Program-made: the position numbers and the translations under genes
Source of the DNA: Euglena gracilis
Lineage: Eukaryota > Euglenida > Euglenophyceae > Euglenales
Assembly: GCA_039621445.1 (NCBI GenBank)
Contig: CP154954.1
Location: 33,457,455 to 33,521,454 of the forward strand
Length of the DNA: 64,000 bases
Reading direction: 5' to 3'
Notes under the pieces: generated by a model
Database searches by the model: none
Told to the model about the DNA's origin: nothing
The model's input: the letters and a program-made list of their open reading frames with translations, nothing else
Part shown: piece after piece, positions 1 through 12,770 of the stretch
Position numbering within the stretch: the first letter of the stretch is position 1
Layout: every line of letters starts with the position of its first letter

Positions 1-2041
1 GATGAATTGATTCACCCCTTCCCAACCCACCCCACCCAAAGTAATTTGGTCAAATGGTTTTGAACTGATAACTGATAATTTTGATGTGATTCAATGCCTC
101 CATTCACTGAATAACAAAACATCAAAATTATTTGGGGGTTTACCAGTGTTGCAAACTGTAAACCAACGCGTGGAAGAACCAGCCAACAATGTCACACCCA
201 AAGCCTCCGAGGTTCGTGAGGATGTGCAGGGTAAGATATCTGCAGCACCAGCAACATACATCGACCGTGATAGAGGAGGATGGGAGGGTGGCAAAACAAG
301 TGCTCTGCTCTCACTGCACAATGAGGGAAGGAAATGCGGAGGAACACAAAGACTGTTGTACTGCCTGAGCTTCCACATTCATTGTTTGAATTGTTGAATG
401 TTGAATTTGTTTGATTTTTTGATATTTGACCGAGTATTCCCTTCAGGCTATTGCATTAAACTTGCCCCTTCCCAGGGTGAATGCACACGGAGGAGGAAAA
501 TGGTGTGACAGGCAGATGAAAGTACAAAGAGAGGAATTACATTTTTTAAAAGACCCCCCTCTCCCCCAGACCCAGATAATATCTTTGTGGGTGGAGGGTG
601 ACAACCTCAGAGGTGTAAAATGGCGACCTTTTGGGTATGAAATTTTGCGCCCAAAGGCTTCCGCACAATTTCCTCCTTAAACTCAAGAATACACATGGCA
701 TTTGGTCGCCTGCCAAAAACTTCCCGAAATACGCTGAAAAATACAATGCATATGCTTGGTGCTTCCCCATTCAGTCGTCCGAGTACAGTGTTGAACCAAG
801 GTGGAAGGATGCTGAAGGACAGTCTTGCTTTGGGCAGTCCAGGAGCAGGCTGTTTTCATTTCCAAAGAAACCAGCAATGACTTCTTGCCCTAAATAACAT
901 CCACTGCTGCCGCCGCCACCACCACCACCACCACCAACGCTTGCACATTGACGGACAAATGCAACTCACTTGGGTTTGGTGCCCCCCTCCCGAATGTTGC
1001 AGGTTGGAGTCCAAACCACCCACCTGACCCGACGTCAAACCGTAGAACGAGATTGGCAGAGGCAACATGAGGTGTTCCCCACAATAATCACAACTCATCC
1101 GAAACATCTCCTACAATTGCCATAGCGGGGTGCGGGTTTGGTGGGAGCCCACTGCAATGTCTTGCCCCAGTTTTTTCAGGGCTAGGTTGCTGGGGGGAAC
1201 TGCCCTTCAAGAGGAAACAGCCGGCTCACAAGGCCACAAGGTTGGTGGGAGGAGGGCAGTGCTGGAGGCAGCCTGGCCTGTCCAAAACACCAAACACCTC
1301 TTCCTCTGCGTTGATTGGTGGGTGTTTGCCCCTCCCTGTGTCTTTCTCTGTCCTCCCTTCTTTGAGGCGGAGGTTGCCAGGGGGGAGGGGGCAGGCGAGG
1401 CTGCAAATGGGACGATCGGACCGCAACAAAGAAGGGGGAGGGGGACATGAGGGGAACGCGCAAGCACAGGGCGGCGATTCCGACAGGGGCTGGAGGGCGG
1501 GGCCAGAGCTGATGCTCACTGGGCCCCGGTGGGTCGGTTCGGGGCAGAGGGTCGGCGGCTGGCACTGGATTCCGCAGCCAGAGGATCAAGGGGTGAATGA
1601 GGCACAAGGAAAGTTGACAAAATGGGTCTTGGAAAACCAGCAGACAAAATTCTAAATCGACCCGAGAACATTTGGGTGGGTTCCTTAAAAGGGGTTTGGA
1701 AAATTGGGCATCTTCATTAGAAGCAAAGAAAAATAAGTTTCAAATTGAGCCAACGACCGACCCTCAGAGCTGGAAAAATGTTAAACCAAAGGTCAACATG
1801 ATTTCCAACAAAATGCATGAAAAAATGGATATAAAAAACCACACCGAGTCAATATCCGAAGTCAAATTTTCATGTCACTGACGATTTTATGACTGTTCTG
1901 ATATCACATGCAAAAAAAAATAACATGCAGTTCAGGCCGGATCCTGAAAGTGGTGGAAAATTTGGTGGTTCCCTGAGATTGCACAGAAATATTCTGTCAA
2001 CTGCCCAACTCTGTCCAGGGACCAGCCTCACAACACACAAC
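1..2041. other. no supportable gene
   Basis: Short open frames on both strands only, none with family resemblance or convincing splice borders. Holds a small (CCA)n tract at about 917-938 and pyrimidine-rich low-complexity DNA around 1,200-1,470. Confidence 0.5.
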
Positions 2042-2108
2042 CAGAAGTCCAGGCAGGCCATCTGACGCACCGCCACACGACCCAGCAGCCGCTGTGGAGG
2101 TTGCCGTG
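2042..2108 (-). CDS. unassigned candidate exon
   Basis: After acceptor CCTGGCAG reads PPQRLLGRVAVRQMACLDFW and meets donor CTG|GTTGTG. Isolated; may belong to the same unnamed gene as the 5.6-11.4 kb segments. Confidence 0.25.
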
Positions 2109-3109
2109 CTGCCAGGAAGTCATTCGAACGGGAGACAGACGGAGTTGCTATGGGGCAGACAACACGTCAATCTTAGGCGGCGCTAACTGCCCACAATATT
2201 TTTGCGCGTTCTTTGACATTTTTTTTGGCTGTTTCTAAATCCCCGAAAGGGGTTTCCTGTTCACCCTTAACACATCCAGGTGGCTTGACATGTCTGACCG
2301 CTCTTTTTCAGCAGGCACAGTTCCTCCTAAAGACATTGCTCCTCCTCCACGGCTAACCATTTATTTCGTTTCTGCAAACCCCCTCTCCACCTCCACTCTT
2401 AATCCCCCAAAAATTTGTCCCAGGTCTATTTTTTTTGGATCCGTTGCTGAAAATCCACCAGGAAGGGTCTTACTTTGGGAGGTCCCTTCTTCTGGATTTT
2501 GCTGAAAATCGGCAGGGGGGGTATATTGGAGGGTGATCTTGCTTGTTTGGGGGGTTATACGCACAGCCAAGCCTCGGCGTTCAAGGTGGACAAATCAGCA
2601 GAGGGGCTCCTGAGCGGGTACTGTGTATCTTCTTTGGGCAAACACTTCCTAACAGCACTCTTCCTTTGAAAAGCAGAGAATTTTTTTCTGCAATTCTGAC
2701 AAAAAATGCCCAAAATTCCACTTGCTTTTCTGGCCCTTCCGTTCTCAGGCAATATTTTCCTGGCAACATGCCTCGGAAGTCATCGCCCACAATCCTTTTT
2801 TGGCCAAAAAATCTGGCTCAGGGCCTTACTAACGCGCTTGCCCCAAAAACTTTTCAGAAAGCGTTTGAGCAGATATCTGCCTCGGCTGTATCTGATTGTG
2901 TGTGAAACGTGTGTCTTTTGGGACTTTAAGACTGTTTGCAATGGGTGAAAATCTCCTGATTTTGTATGGGCGGGACATAGAGCAGTTGGCGTGGGGTTGG
3001 GCGGGGGCCAAGGAACGAAGTTGGCGGTTAACTGCAGAACCTGACAAACAAATCAATCAACAGGCGCCATTCCAGGCTGGTTCTCTCTCCGAAGGAGGGA
3101 ACAAAGATA

Positions 3110-3340
3110 ACCCCCCCCCTAATAGAAGCACGGGGCCGCTACAAGCGCAGGGTCCAAATAAAAGCGCACCCCCCGCCACCGAAGGCGGCGGTCCGCTACA
3201 AGCGCACCCCCCATTTTGATAGGATTTCTAAAGGAAATCAACAAAAATCGCGCAGGTAGGGTCCAAATAGAAGCGCACCTCCCGCCGCCAGGGGCGGCGG
3301 TCCCCTAAGCGCACCCGTGCTTCTATTAGGGGGGGGGGGT
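3110..3340. mobile_element. MITE-like element with C-run + TAATAGAAGC terminal inverted repeats
   Basis: Left end C9 + TAATAGAAGCACGGG, right end CCCGTGCTTCTATTAG + G run: a near-perfect inverted repeat of about 23 bp, 230 bp apart. Inside are repeated words AAGCGCACC and two small hairpins around GGCGGCGG. No coding capacity. A second copy of the same family lies at 41,778-41,996. Confidence 0.8.
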
Positions 3341-3771
3341 TTATGCGCAGTCAGCTGGCCTGTGGAAGGGTGGGGCACATCCACACATCCGCTTTTGCAA
3401 AAATGGCGGGCGTCCACGTCCACGTCCACAAATTGCCTGCGACCGGTGGAATAACCTCTCTCAGAACCCATCCAACGCCTGGAATTCTTCAGGATTCGGA
3501 GGATTCCTTTCGAAACTCCCCCGAAATTTTGTGAGTGCCATCACCAGTGCTGCTGTGTTTCGATTGATTTCCTACATTGTCCCTTTGGACCCTTATTTTG
3601 GACCACCACCATTGTTGGGAGGCCAAGAGGAGAACTCTGGGAGCTGCTTTCGTCCCTCTTGAGAAATCAACCTTTGTTTTTCGGCTGTTTTGGGAAAGCC
3701 TCTTCCGCACCGCACCCAGCCTCGGGCTGGGTTCGGTGGAGGTGCTGGCAACTGAGACAACTGAGCTTGGC

Positions 3772-3958
3772 AACATGTCCGCCGCATCAGAAGTGTTGTC
3801 CGCTCTTGCTCAATGCCTGGTGGGGTTACCAGAACGAAAAAAAAAAAAAAAAAAAAAAAACCAGATAACAACACCTTCACCTCGCACCTGAGAACATGTC
3901 CGCCGCATCAAGAGAGAGGTTGTCCGCCTCTTGCTCAAATGCCTGGTGGGGTTACCAC
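3772..3958 (+). repeat. direct repeat of about 60 bp, two copies
   Basis: AACATGTCCGCCGCATCA to CCTGGTGGGGTTACC occurs at 3,772 and again at 3,894 with a few indels. The copies are separated by a poly-A run (3,837-3,860). Confidence 0.8.
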
Positions 3959-4771
3959 AGCAGCCACAACTCCCATTCAACCTGTCCTGCCAAACATTCT
4001 AACTTCTTCCCACAGGGATACAAACCTCTCGGGACACCAGCAAACTCCATCCAGATTTCCGCCAACACCACGTCTTGGTGGAAACCTGCACAAGCAGGCG
4101 GAAACCCGCTTACAAGGTTTTGGGGATGGGGAAAATTGATTGTAGTGAACAAGCGTGACAGGTGGAGATAGGAACACACTGAAATCTCCAGAATTTGGTT
4201 GTAACCTGAAGTTGCAAGTGACAAGTTTGGGGGAAGGGAAGGGGATGGTTGTAAAAAAAAATTAGTGAATGGTCACAGTAGGCAGCTAGTTCAGGAGATC
4301 AAACTCTCAAACTGCATGCTGCTTCAGTTCGCGCTGGCAACAACCTTTTGAAATGTCCGAACCTGTGCCTCAGAATGGTGTAAATCACCTTCTATTCCCC
4401 CTGTCCTGGACAGCACCACAGGTTACCGTGCCTCACCCATCCCCTGGTTTCCTGGTTATGCCGTCGTCCTGGATTGCTAAATGATGAATTGTAATATGCA
4501 TGCCTAGCACAGTGTGGGCCCAGGAGGAGGGGGAATGCATGGATTCTCATAAAACAATCAGGACTCCTGGGGCAAGCACATGCACCACATAAATATGCAC
4601 AGAGCCACCTCTCCTTTAGACAAATAGGCACCCAACCCATTTTTAATGGTGTTCCCCATTGAATCCCCTCCATAAAGGCAGCATCTCTTTGGAAAGAAAA
4701 GATTCAGGCAGATTACCACCTGACACACCACTTCCTCATATTATAGGCTCCGCTCCTCTTGGCAGAGTTGC

Positions 4772-4975
4772 GTGTTTCCCTCCCCAATCACTGGTACTTC
4801 AGACTCACAAGAGGTCCAAAATTCGGCGAGTTGCTTAGGCGTTTCCTTCCACAATCACTGGTACTTCAGACTCACAAGAGGTCCAAAATTCGGCGAGTTG
4901 CTTAGGCGTTTCCTTCCCCAATCACTGGTACTTCAGACTCACAAGAGGTCCAAAATTCGGCGAGTTGCTTAGGTG
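4772..4975 (+). repeat. 67-bp tandem repeat, about three copies
   Basis: ATCACTGGTACTTCAGACTC starts at 4,787, 4,854 and 4,921, giving an exact 67-bp period with almost no divergence, so it is recent. 67 is not a multiple of three and no gene is seen around it. Confidence 0.9.
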
Positions 4976-5639
4976 TTCTCCCCCGGAAATTTTCTGTATT
5001 TCAAAATTTCAGTTGGCTCCAAGGGGGTAATTCCCAAACCCCCCTAAAACGACCGGTAAATTTCCAAATTCAACATTTCAGAAATATACAAGGCGTGTGA
5101 CCCCCCAAAACTTTCCAGGGAAAATTCCGATACAAGTAAATAGAAACCCACGTTTTACAACCGCCCCAAAAATGACGATCATTTTGGGCAATAAGCGCCG
5201 TCTAAGTTAATAGGGGAGGGTGCATCATGGGAATGGGAATGGGGATGAGGGTAACAGTTTAGGCAGCGAGGGCGGGGCTCTCAGAGAGCTGGTTCCGGAC
5301 CTCTCCTTGGGGTGTCCCAGTCCCCCACCCAGCGTCTCCAGCTGCAGCCCAGCTTGCCAGCCCCTCTTTGGAGGACCAGCCGACAGGTTTTCGGTGCACA
5401 GCACCCAAATCTTCAGAAAACTGGTCAAAAAATGTTGTCTAAATGGCCATCTGGAGGTTTTCGGGGGATTTTCGGTGCCGGAACATGGTTCTTGAAAGAC
5501 ATCATTTTAGTTGCCTTTTTGGGGGGGCAGTAACCAGCAGCAGCCCCCCATGGGGTTGCTGCTGCGACTGGCCTGGCCCAAATTGGGCGAGGTGCACAGC
5601 CACCCCAGAGGGGGGGCTGCAACTCCAAACAGAGGGAAA

Positions 5640-5726
5640 TGATGGGCGAAGGAGAGGCCCGGGCGGTCCGCCGGAGGGAGGAACTTGTAGGCGCGGCCCG
5701 GGCGGGGGCCGCTGCGCTTCGGGGAG
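5640..5726 (-). CDS. unassigned candidate exon, downstream gene
   Basis: After acceptor CCGGCCAG reads SPKRSGPRPGRAYKFLPPAD, then RPGLSFAHHF. Composition is coding-like; the donor is not resolved. Confidence 0.25.
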
Positions 5727-6037
5727 CTGGCCGGGTGGCGGGGCTGGCGGGGCGGGCCCCGGCAGAGCTGGCCGGGACCGCCCAGGGGAGGGTGGGGGGG
5801 TCTGCTTTTAGCCCAAGGGCTGCCCAAGAGCTGGACCGGGTATCGAACGTGGTTGAAATTAAAAGTTGATAAACACGTTTTTGGACGTTTTGGCTGGTTG
5901 GCGATGGTCCAAGGACGGCAGAAAGCATTTTTTTTCCTGATGTGGACCTGTTCTTGCGGAAAAAAGTCCACTTTTTCCGCTCCTGTGGGGGTTTTGGGTT
6001 TCCCGCTCAGCCCTGGGCATGGGGTGTGGCCGGCAAC

Positions 6038-6112
6038 CGCCTCGCCCTCCGCCGCCTCCGCCTTGGCGTCGTCCTCTGGCAGGGCGGTGGCGACGGCCGC
6101 AAAGCCGTCACA
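6038..6112 (-). CDS. unassigned candidate exon, downstream gene
   Basis: Twenty-five codons reading CDGFAAVATALPEDDAKAEA then AEGEA between AAG and donor GCG|GTTGCC. Acidic, Ala/Glu-rich. Low specificity. Confidence 0.3.
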
Positions 6113-6462
6113 CTTGGGGGGCGCACAAGGGCAGGCTGTCGGTCAGAGACTGCAGCGGGGAACCCATCGCCCGGACGCGGTGACAGATGGAAGCGAGACA
6201 GGAATGTTGGGATGGGCAGTAATACAAGTCCAGGATCCGGCTCTCTTTTTGGGGGTTGCTGCAAGCCTAAAACGTACATGAGAAATCTTTTGTGAAGGGT
6301 GTGATTTTGTTGATAGAAACCTGACGCTCGATGATTTTTGATTTTGGCTCTAATTCTTGAGTAGCTTCGGAGTGAAAGCACATCCAAAAAGGTAAATATG
6401 CCAGCCTCAAAAAAACAAAAAAAATTAATTGTCCAGCTACCCTTTGGGAGCCAGGAATGAAT

Positions 6463-6775
6463 CGGGGGCAGAGCGGTCCTTCAGCAAACAAAAAAGAAAC
6501 TCTGCTGTTGCAGCACATTGATTAAAAATACGCAGGAAAAATGGGCGAAAAATTCGACATTTTTCCACAAGAGCAGGTGGACATCAGGAAAAAAATGAGT
6601 CCTGGCATCCTGGCATTCAGCAAAAAATGTACTTATGGACTATCAAAAAATGTAGTTAACGACCTTTTAATTTCGACCATGTTCGAGTCCTGGTCTGACT
6701 TTTGGGCGGCCCTTGGGTCAAAATCGGTCCTTAACGGGGAAAAGCAAAAATCCTGTCCCTTATGGAGGGCCCTGA
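6463..6775. mobile_element. dispersed repeat, GGCGGTCCTT family (diverged copy)
   Basis: Shares the start (GGGCAGAGCGGTCCTTCAG then an A-rich stretch), the middle (AGTCCTGGCATCCTGG, CAAAAAATGT) and the end (CTGTCCCTTATGGAGGGCC) with the clearer element at 47,531-47,843. Fragments of the same middle part occur near 5.83-5.96 and 19.70-19.94 kb. Confidence 0.6.
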
Positions 6776-7925
6776 TGGGGGGGGGGAAGCTGCACCCTCT
6801 GGGGAGTGGGGTACCTTCCTGGCTCAAGCAACGCCCCGTTTCCTCCAACCATGTATTCAGTAGCATCTCGAACGTATTTGTTACCTGCCACCAACAAGCA
6901 AGGTGCTGCTGAAGACAGCCTGTTTGAGGCCGCAGAGTGCTGGGCCTTTGTGGAATCAAAGCCCCACGTTCCCAACAAAATTCCTCTGCGAAGGGCGAAA
7001 GAAGCCCGACCCTCCAAATATGTTATGGATCACCCTCTTGATCAGAAGACTTGACGTGAAGGAAGACTTGATGACGTGACTTGACTTGCCTTGAAGTTTG
7101 AAGGCGTTGGACAAAAATAAGTGATACCCAATGACCCAAGCAGGAAGGTCTTAGATTTAAAATATGGTCGAGTGCCAGACAAGCAATTGATCACTGATTT
7201 GTTGCTTGAAAAAAGACTGGCCATTGACAAATGTGTCGGTCTGGGTTCATCGGTCTGGGTTTCAAGTCATGTAAAAATGCTGCTCTCCTGGGCCGCTTCT
7301 CCCATCCCCCCCTTTGAGGCGGGACTGGATGCTGACATGGTGGGGGCCCTGGCCGTCCAGTCCCCGAGGCGGGGGAGGACGCAGAGCGCCCGGCGGCGGG
7401 GGTCGGGCCCAGTCAGAATTTGACTTACTATAGAGGGGGGGTTTGGGGTGCCCTGCAGTGCCTAGGAAGGCAGACACTACCTCCCCCCCCCAGGTGGTCG
7501 GTGCATCAAAAATTGCCCAAATTGGGCTACTCTGGACTTCCAGCGCCGGAGTGCTTTTGGCCGAGTGTCCAGTCACTTTTGGTCATATCCCCGGGGGGGC
7601 GGTCGGATCTGGGCACCTTGGGGTGGTACTTAAACAAAAAAAAGTCCTGTTAAAAAATCGAAACCCACATTTCTTGATGTTTTGGGTGAATGGATGATGG
7701 TCCAAGGATGCCAAGTCGACCCATTTCCATTTTCACCAAAATACGTCCATTTCTTTTGGTCATTTTTTTTCCTGCGGGTTTTTTTTAATTGAACGTGAGT
7801 TTTCAACCCTGTTCAATCCCCAGATTGGCTGTTGGCCAACACTTAGGCCTTAGGGGAGGACCTTAAGGGGCGGGGGTGGTGAGAAAAAAATAATCCTTTC
7901 CTTCCCCCCGAGGGGTCGGCCTCAC

Positions 7926-8028
7926 CCTGAAATTCTGCCTGGTCGGGCTGGTCGGGGCGGCTGGCGACGGTGGCGGTGATGAGCTCCGGCAGGGCCGGGC
8001 AGTGGGAGAGGCCGTCGGGGGTGGGCTC
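7926..8028 (-). CDS. unassigned candidate exon, downstream gene
   Basis: Acceptor CCGCCAG, strong donor CAGG|GTGAGG, phase 0 to 1. Reads EPTPDGLSHCPALPELITAT, then VASRPDQPDQAEFQ. Function unknown; I would treat it as a genuine exon of an unnamed gene. Confidence 0.45.
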
Positions 8029-8454
8029 CTGGCGGCGCGGCGGCGCGGCACCGGGTTCCCCCCTCGCCGAGGAAGAAACCCACTTTGGCTGTGTTGTGTG
8101 TGTGCTGGCGTCAGCCTTTCCTCGGGAGTGCATCAAAATTGGTCCCCCCCCGAGTCTGATGAAGACAAAAATGACAACGGTCCTCCAATGGCGCAATGGG
8201 TCATTTCCAAAATCCCAAAATGACATTTCCAAAAGGTATAAGACCTTCAAGACCCTGTCCAATTGAGACCACTTCAAAAGGCCCAATGCCTTTTGCAGTT
8301 GTGGCACTGGTCCCAGGGGGCGGGGCGAAGTTCACACCGCCGCCGCTGTCATTGGCTGTGCGGTGACCTGACCTCAAAACCACGCCGGCGAACGGCGGTC
8401 GCCGCCTTCCAACTGCCCGGCGCGGCGGACGGGCCGCCCGGCACCGCCGCGGAC

Positions 8455-8554
8455 GGCCGGCGGCAAAGGCGTACGCCTCGGAGGACTTGCCGGCCAGCAG
8501 CGCCATGAGGCGGGCGGCCCGCAGGCTGGCGCCGACACCCCCGGCAGGCGGGCG
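8455..8554 (-). CDS. unassigned candidate exon, downstream gene
   Basis: After acceptor TTCCGCAG reads GVGASLRAARLMALLAGKSS then EAYAFAAG, helical and GC-rich. Donor is GT (GGCC|GTCCGC) or GC three bases earlier. Function unknown. Confidence 0.4.
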
Positions 8555-9322
8555 CTGCGGAAGGACTTGAGCCGTCCCCTCCCCCTCCCCAACCCTCTTG
8601 CCGGGTTGGATGTCCCCACAAAAGGGACTGGCAGGTGGGCTTTTGCAAATGGATTTTGCCCTAATTCGTAGCTCTCATTCGTAGGTGTGTCTTGCGGTGA
8701 TTCGTCTGTAAGTTCCCAGGTCACGAGAACTTGCAATATCTCCCCTCGCCAAAGCAATGCCAAACCACACGAGGTGAATACTGGCACTGTGGCATTAACC
8801 TCAAATTTGGCCAGATTTTGCAAAAAAACTCTTTGAAAAAGGCTGTTGTCACCCAACAAAATTTTTTTTAAGCCAGTGAATAACCACTGACATTCAGGCG
8901 GGAAGAAACGTTAATAAGATACCCTGAGGCCAAATTTAACAAAAGACACTGGCGTGTCACAATGGTTCGTATGGGACGCACAGGATATCGCCGACACATT
9001 TTGGGGAAAGACTGCCATCTGGAACCCTTGAACCATGGGCCATCCCCACAACATCAAACGTCAAAGTCAGGGTTTTCGAATTTTCTCTCTTTTCGACCCC
9101 ATTCGATCCACGGACTGGCCTCAGCCGCCCTTTGGCCGGGGTTAAACAGGGGTACCCAAACAGAAGCTCCCTCCCCTCAGATTTTCCGCAGTGCGACCAA
9201 ATAGCACTGCCAGACCGGGGTCCGCCCCCGTCTTAGGTTAGGGCCGGCCCGGGTGGAGGACTGGCGCGCGGGCGGGGCGGGGGTGTGGGCCGGGGCGGCG
9301 GCCCGCGGGGGCGGGCGGGGGC

Positions 9323-9444
9323 CCTTGGGCTTGGTGGGGCGGATCGGGCGCTGGAGGAGGTCGGCCAGCAGCGGCGGGTGGCAGAGGAAGTCCAGCTCGG
9401 GGCCGGCGTTGGCGACGGTCATTGTGTTGGGGCGGGCGGACAAA
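9323..9444 (-). CDS. unassigned candidate exon, downstream gene
   Basis: Reads NTMTVANAGPELDFLCHPPL then LADLLQRPIRPTKPK, clearly coding-like, after acceptor CCGGCAG. Likely ends at GC donor AAGG|GCCCCC. The fold is not recognised; leucine-rich helices are suggested. Confidence 0.4.
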
Positions 9445-10359
9445 CTGCCGGGGCGGGGGGGGGGTGGGGGGAAAGAACAATGAGACGGTTTGGGGCGCGG
9501 CCGCTGGCGGCGCGGAGGAATTGCTTCTGCAGAGGACCCCAGAGGCTCCAAAGATGAAGCCTGCGTCAATGCGCAGAAAGAGTTGGCAGGCATGCCAAGT
9601 TTGGTGAACACTCTCAGGGAAAAAATGCGAAGGTTGAAGAAATGTTGGAACAAAAAGGAGAAAAAATTGGGGTTGGGGATATTTGTGATTTTGGAGTTGA
9701 ATATTCTTTCCGACCTCGTGCAGCAAAATTGCAATTTTACAAAAATTGCTGTGCTCAACAAAGACGTCAATATGCCAGCGATATGTCGACGTTCCACACC
9801 CTTGCCAAAGAACACTTTTGAGCTAAATTCTTGGGAAGAAAATGAGTTGAAATATTTCATTTTCACTGTTACATTCCGGGGCTCATTGGAACGCCATCAG
9901 CAAACTGGGATGCCAGTTGACGATTAGATTTGCATCAATGAAAAAAAGAATTGGACCTTCAATCATTTTCGGGTGTGCTACGCAACTACCATCCCTAAAC
10001 CAACCTTCTGTGGGGGGGTCGGCATGCCTCATCCTTCCCGGGGGGGGGGTGCAGCCTTCACCAATAACACAAAATATATGCTTGGCACGGAGGCAATAGC
10101 CTTGATTCTCCTGGCTGACATCGAAGCTTTCCCAAGCGAGCAAAAAAGCCAAACCATGACCCGGGACAGCATGAAGGGGTGCGTCTGAACTCCACACAAG
10201 GCAACGCCAGTGAATACAAATAATACATTTCCCCGGGTTGGGCGTCCGATGCGAGTGCCACGTCCATGCCGGGTGAGCTCGGGAGGCTGGGGATACGTGG
10301 CAAAGCGCGCTGGGATTGGTGCTTTGCCATCCAATATGAATCCCAGGAACACCGAGAGG

Positions 10360-10545
10360 GATTTAAATCACCCTCACCAATTAAATTACCCTCACCAATG
10401 TAATGTAATGTGAAATTATAATTGTGATGCAATGTATTAATGTTATAATACAATGCAATACAATGCAATGCAATGCAATATACGTATGTAATGTAATTTT
10501 GATGCAATATGTAATGTAATGTGATGTAATACAAAGAATCGAGGA
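10360..10545. repeat. AATGTAATG / AATGCAATAC degenerate satellite-like tract
   Basis: Irregular 5-bp units (TAATG, CAATA, CAATG) over about 180 bp, very AT-rich against its GC-rich surroundings. Confidence 0.8.
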
Positions 10546-11394
10546 GGTCACTCATCTTCAGTCACTCGAGGGTGTGAAAGCAAGCTGATTTGACAGCAGA
10601 AGAAAGGTTCATTCTCAAAAAGATTTATCTTTTGGGATGGAGGTTGTCTATTGACCCCTCCCAGGGGTTTGAGGGGCACCTCCTGCCGCACCATCGCACA
10701 CACACAGTGACCGAAGGATACTTACAGCACGTTGGCATGGCGATTTGTACACCGGCGTATAGGGCAATGGGTACGATCACAGGGTTGGGCATGTGGATGG
10801 GCTTGGGGGGGGACTTGTCCAGGGAAAGCAGGCCAATGCTGCTTTTCGGGGCCTGCCCCCTCTCGGTGCGGCTGGTGGGTGCCATCCCCAGGTCCCAAGT
10901 CCTGCCAAGCCCTGGAGTGGACCATGTGGGACGGGCAGCCCAGGAGGACCCCAGCGGCGCCCCCTGGTGTAGCCCCAGGAATGCAGGGGTGGGCCAGCTG
11001 ATGCCAATACAGGGAGGGAGGGTGGGGAGGCTCAGGCGGCGAGGCAGCCGCAGAGGGCAGTGGGGTGCCCTTGGATTGGGGGGGGGGGCATTGGGGACTT
11101 GGACCGTCGGGGGTGGTCCACGCTGCAAAAAAAAGGCCAAGGGCAGAAACAGCGCCAGGTGAGACGAGGAATAAAACACCGCACGGGGCACACGAGAGGG
11201 GTTGCCATCCTGCCGTTGGTGCGGCTTTCCCCACATCCGGAAAGGGGCGCCCCTGTGGCGGTGGGAGGAAAGGAGGGGAGGAGGAGGGCACACGCCTTGC
11301 CGGGGGCGGGAGGGGGGGGGGGCGGTCAGGGGGGAGCCGGGAGGCAGGTGCGCGACGTCGGTCAGCTGTCCGCCGCCTTGGCCCCGGCGCTCAC

Positions 11395-11446
11395 CAACCG
11401 ACGCCGCAGGGCGGCGGACAGCGCCGTGCCGTCGGACAGCAGGCAA
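11395..11446 (-). CDS. unassigned candidate exon, downstream gene
   Basis: Reads CLLSDGTALSAALRRRL between acceptor GCCCACAG and a strong donor TTG|GTGAGC. It lies only about 220 bp past the proposed end of the NACHT-WD40 gene and cannot continue that gene at phase 1. Probably part of a following gene on the same strand. Confidence 0.35.
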
Positions 11447-11667
11447 CTGTGGGCCGAGGCCCCCGTCGGACCCCAAGAAACGTTTGCCCTGGAGGAAAAG
11501 GGAATCTCCGAACCCAGACATGCACATCGCATAACACGAGAACTTGGGAGTGTGTGCGGGAAAAAATCTCGCAATTTTGGCGGGGAAATTTTTCGCGTCC
11601 TTCCCACCACTAATTTTGCTGAATATAATTTTCCTTCTTTCAAAGAGCATTTTTGGTGCATTTCGTT

Positions 11668-11798
11668 TTAGTGAATTTTTATGACCATCTTCAGATTCCT
11701 GGCCAAGGTATTTCCCCAATGAAATGAACGAAAGCCTCGCTGGGCAAATATCTGTGCGTCGTCACGCTCGTCCATCTGACGCCACACATCGCACATCC
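11668..11798 (-). CDS. putative C-terminal exon with stop codon
   Basis: Starts after acceptor CGCCCACAG at phase 1, matching WD exon 15, and stays open for 43 codons to TAA at 11,668. It contains MDERDDAQIFAQRGFRSFHW. No WD features. Other frames are also open here, so this join rests on phase and position only. Confidence 0.4.
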
Positions 11799-12617
11799 CT
11801 GTGGGCGGGAGAAGAAGCTGGGCGAAGTGGGGAATGGCTGGGGCAGGAGCCTTGCGAGCCTTGGGAAGCCATAATATTTGCTTGCAGAGCTTAGATACAC
11901 CATTTTGGAAACCAATCAAACGCTTCCAACCACCAGAAGCCCATCCGCTGATGACCGGTATTTTTTCAGAGTGACTAACTGGTTTCTTGAGCTCCGACCC
12001 GCCAGCGGGGGGGGGGGGTCGGTGACGGATCACTGAAAACGATTCATCCTGCGACGAAAGCGCCAGACAACAGGAAATCCATTCATTTTAGGCCATTTTC
12101 AGACGGATAGCTGGAGTGACCCCCCCACATAGGAATGCTAGGATGATGCTTTTGATGTCACTCTAATCAGCATTTCAGAGGAGGCTGGAAAAAGGAAATA
12201 CGAAACACGAGCCTGCCCATCATTTATGAAGGGAACCCTGCAGGTTAACGGTCAGAAAAAAAAACACAATCACACACATTACATTTTGCAATGAAAATTT
12301 TTGACAACCCGAGAAAAAATTTTTGAGGTCACAAGTGGCCTGAGAAAAGACTTGATATAAAATCACAATTACAAGTTTCCTGAAATAAAAAGTCCCAAAA
12401 ATTGAAACTTCCCAAAAATTTGCCCCATTTTTTTCGTAATTATAACTTCTGCAAACTTTTGTTTGATTGTATTCACAGAACACACAACACACAACACAAC
12501 AGCAGCACCAGCAGCAGCAGCAGCAACACACGTGCACACATAGACACACACACACACACCCGCACACACACACACACACGCGCGCGCGCACACACGCACA
12601 CGAACACATCGCACACA

Positions 12618-12649
<32 letters not shown>

Positions 12650-12677
12650 CTCGCACACACGCACGCGCGCACACGCG

Positions 12678-12770
<93 letters not shown>

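Larger units (their letters stand above)
2109..5639. other. non-coding, repeat-bearing stretch
   Basis: Apart from the repeats listed separately (3.1-3.3, 3.8-3.96 and 4.8-5.0 kb) I see nothing that can be supported as a gene here. Confidence 0.5.

Noticed and set aside
10625-11719. 364-codon minus-strand open frame
   Set aside because: Pro/Arg/Ser-rich reading of GC-rich DNA that is open in several frames, crosses likely exon borders and ends in no recognisable domain.
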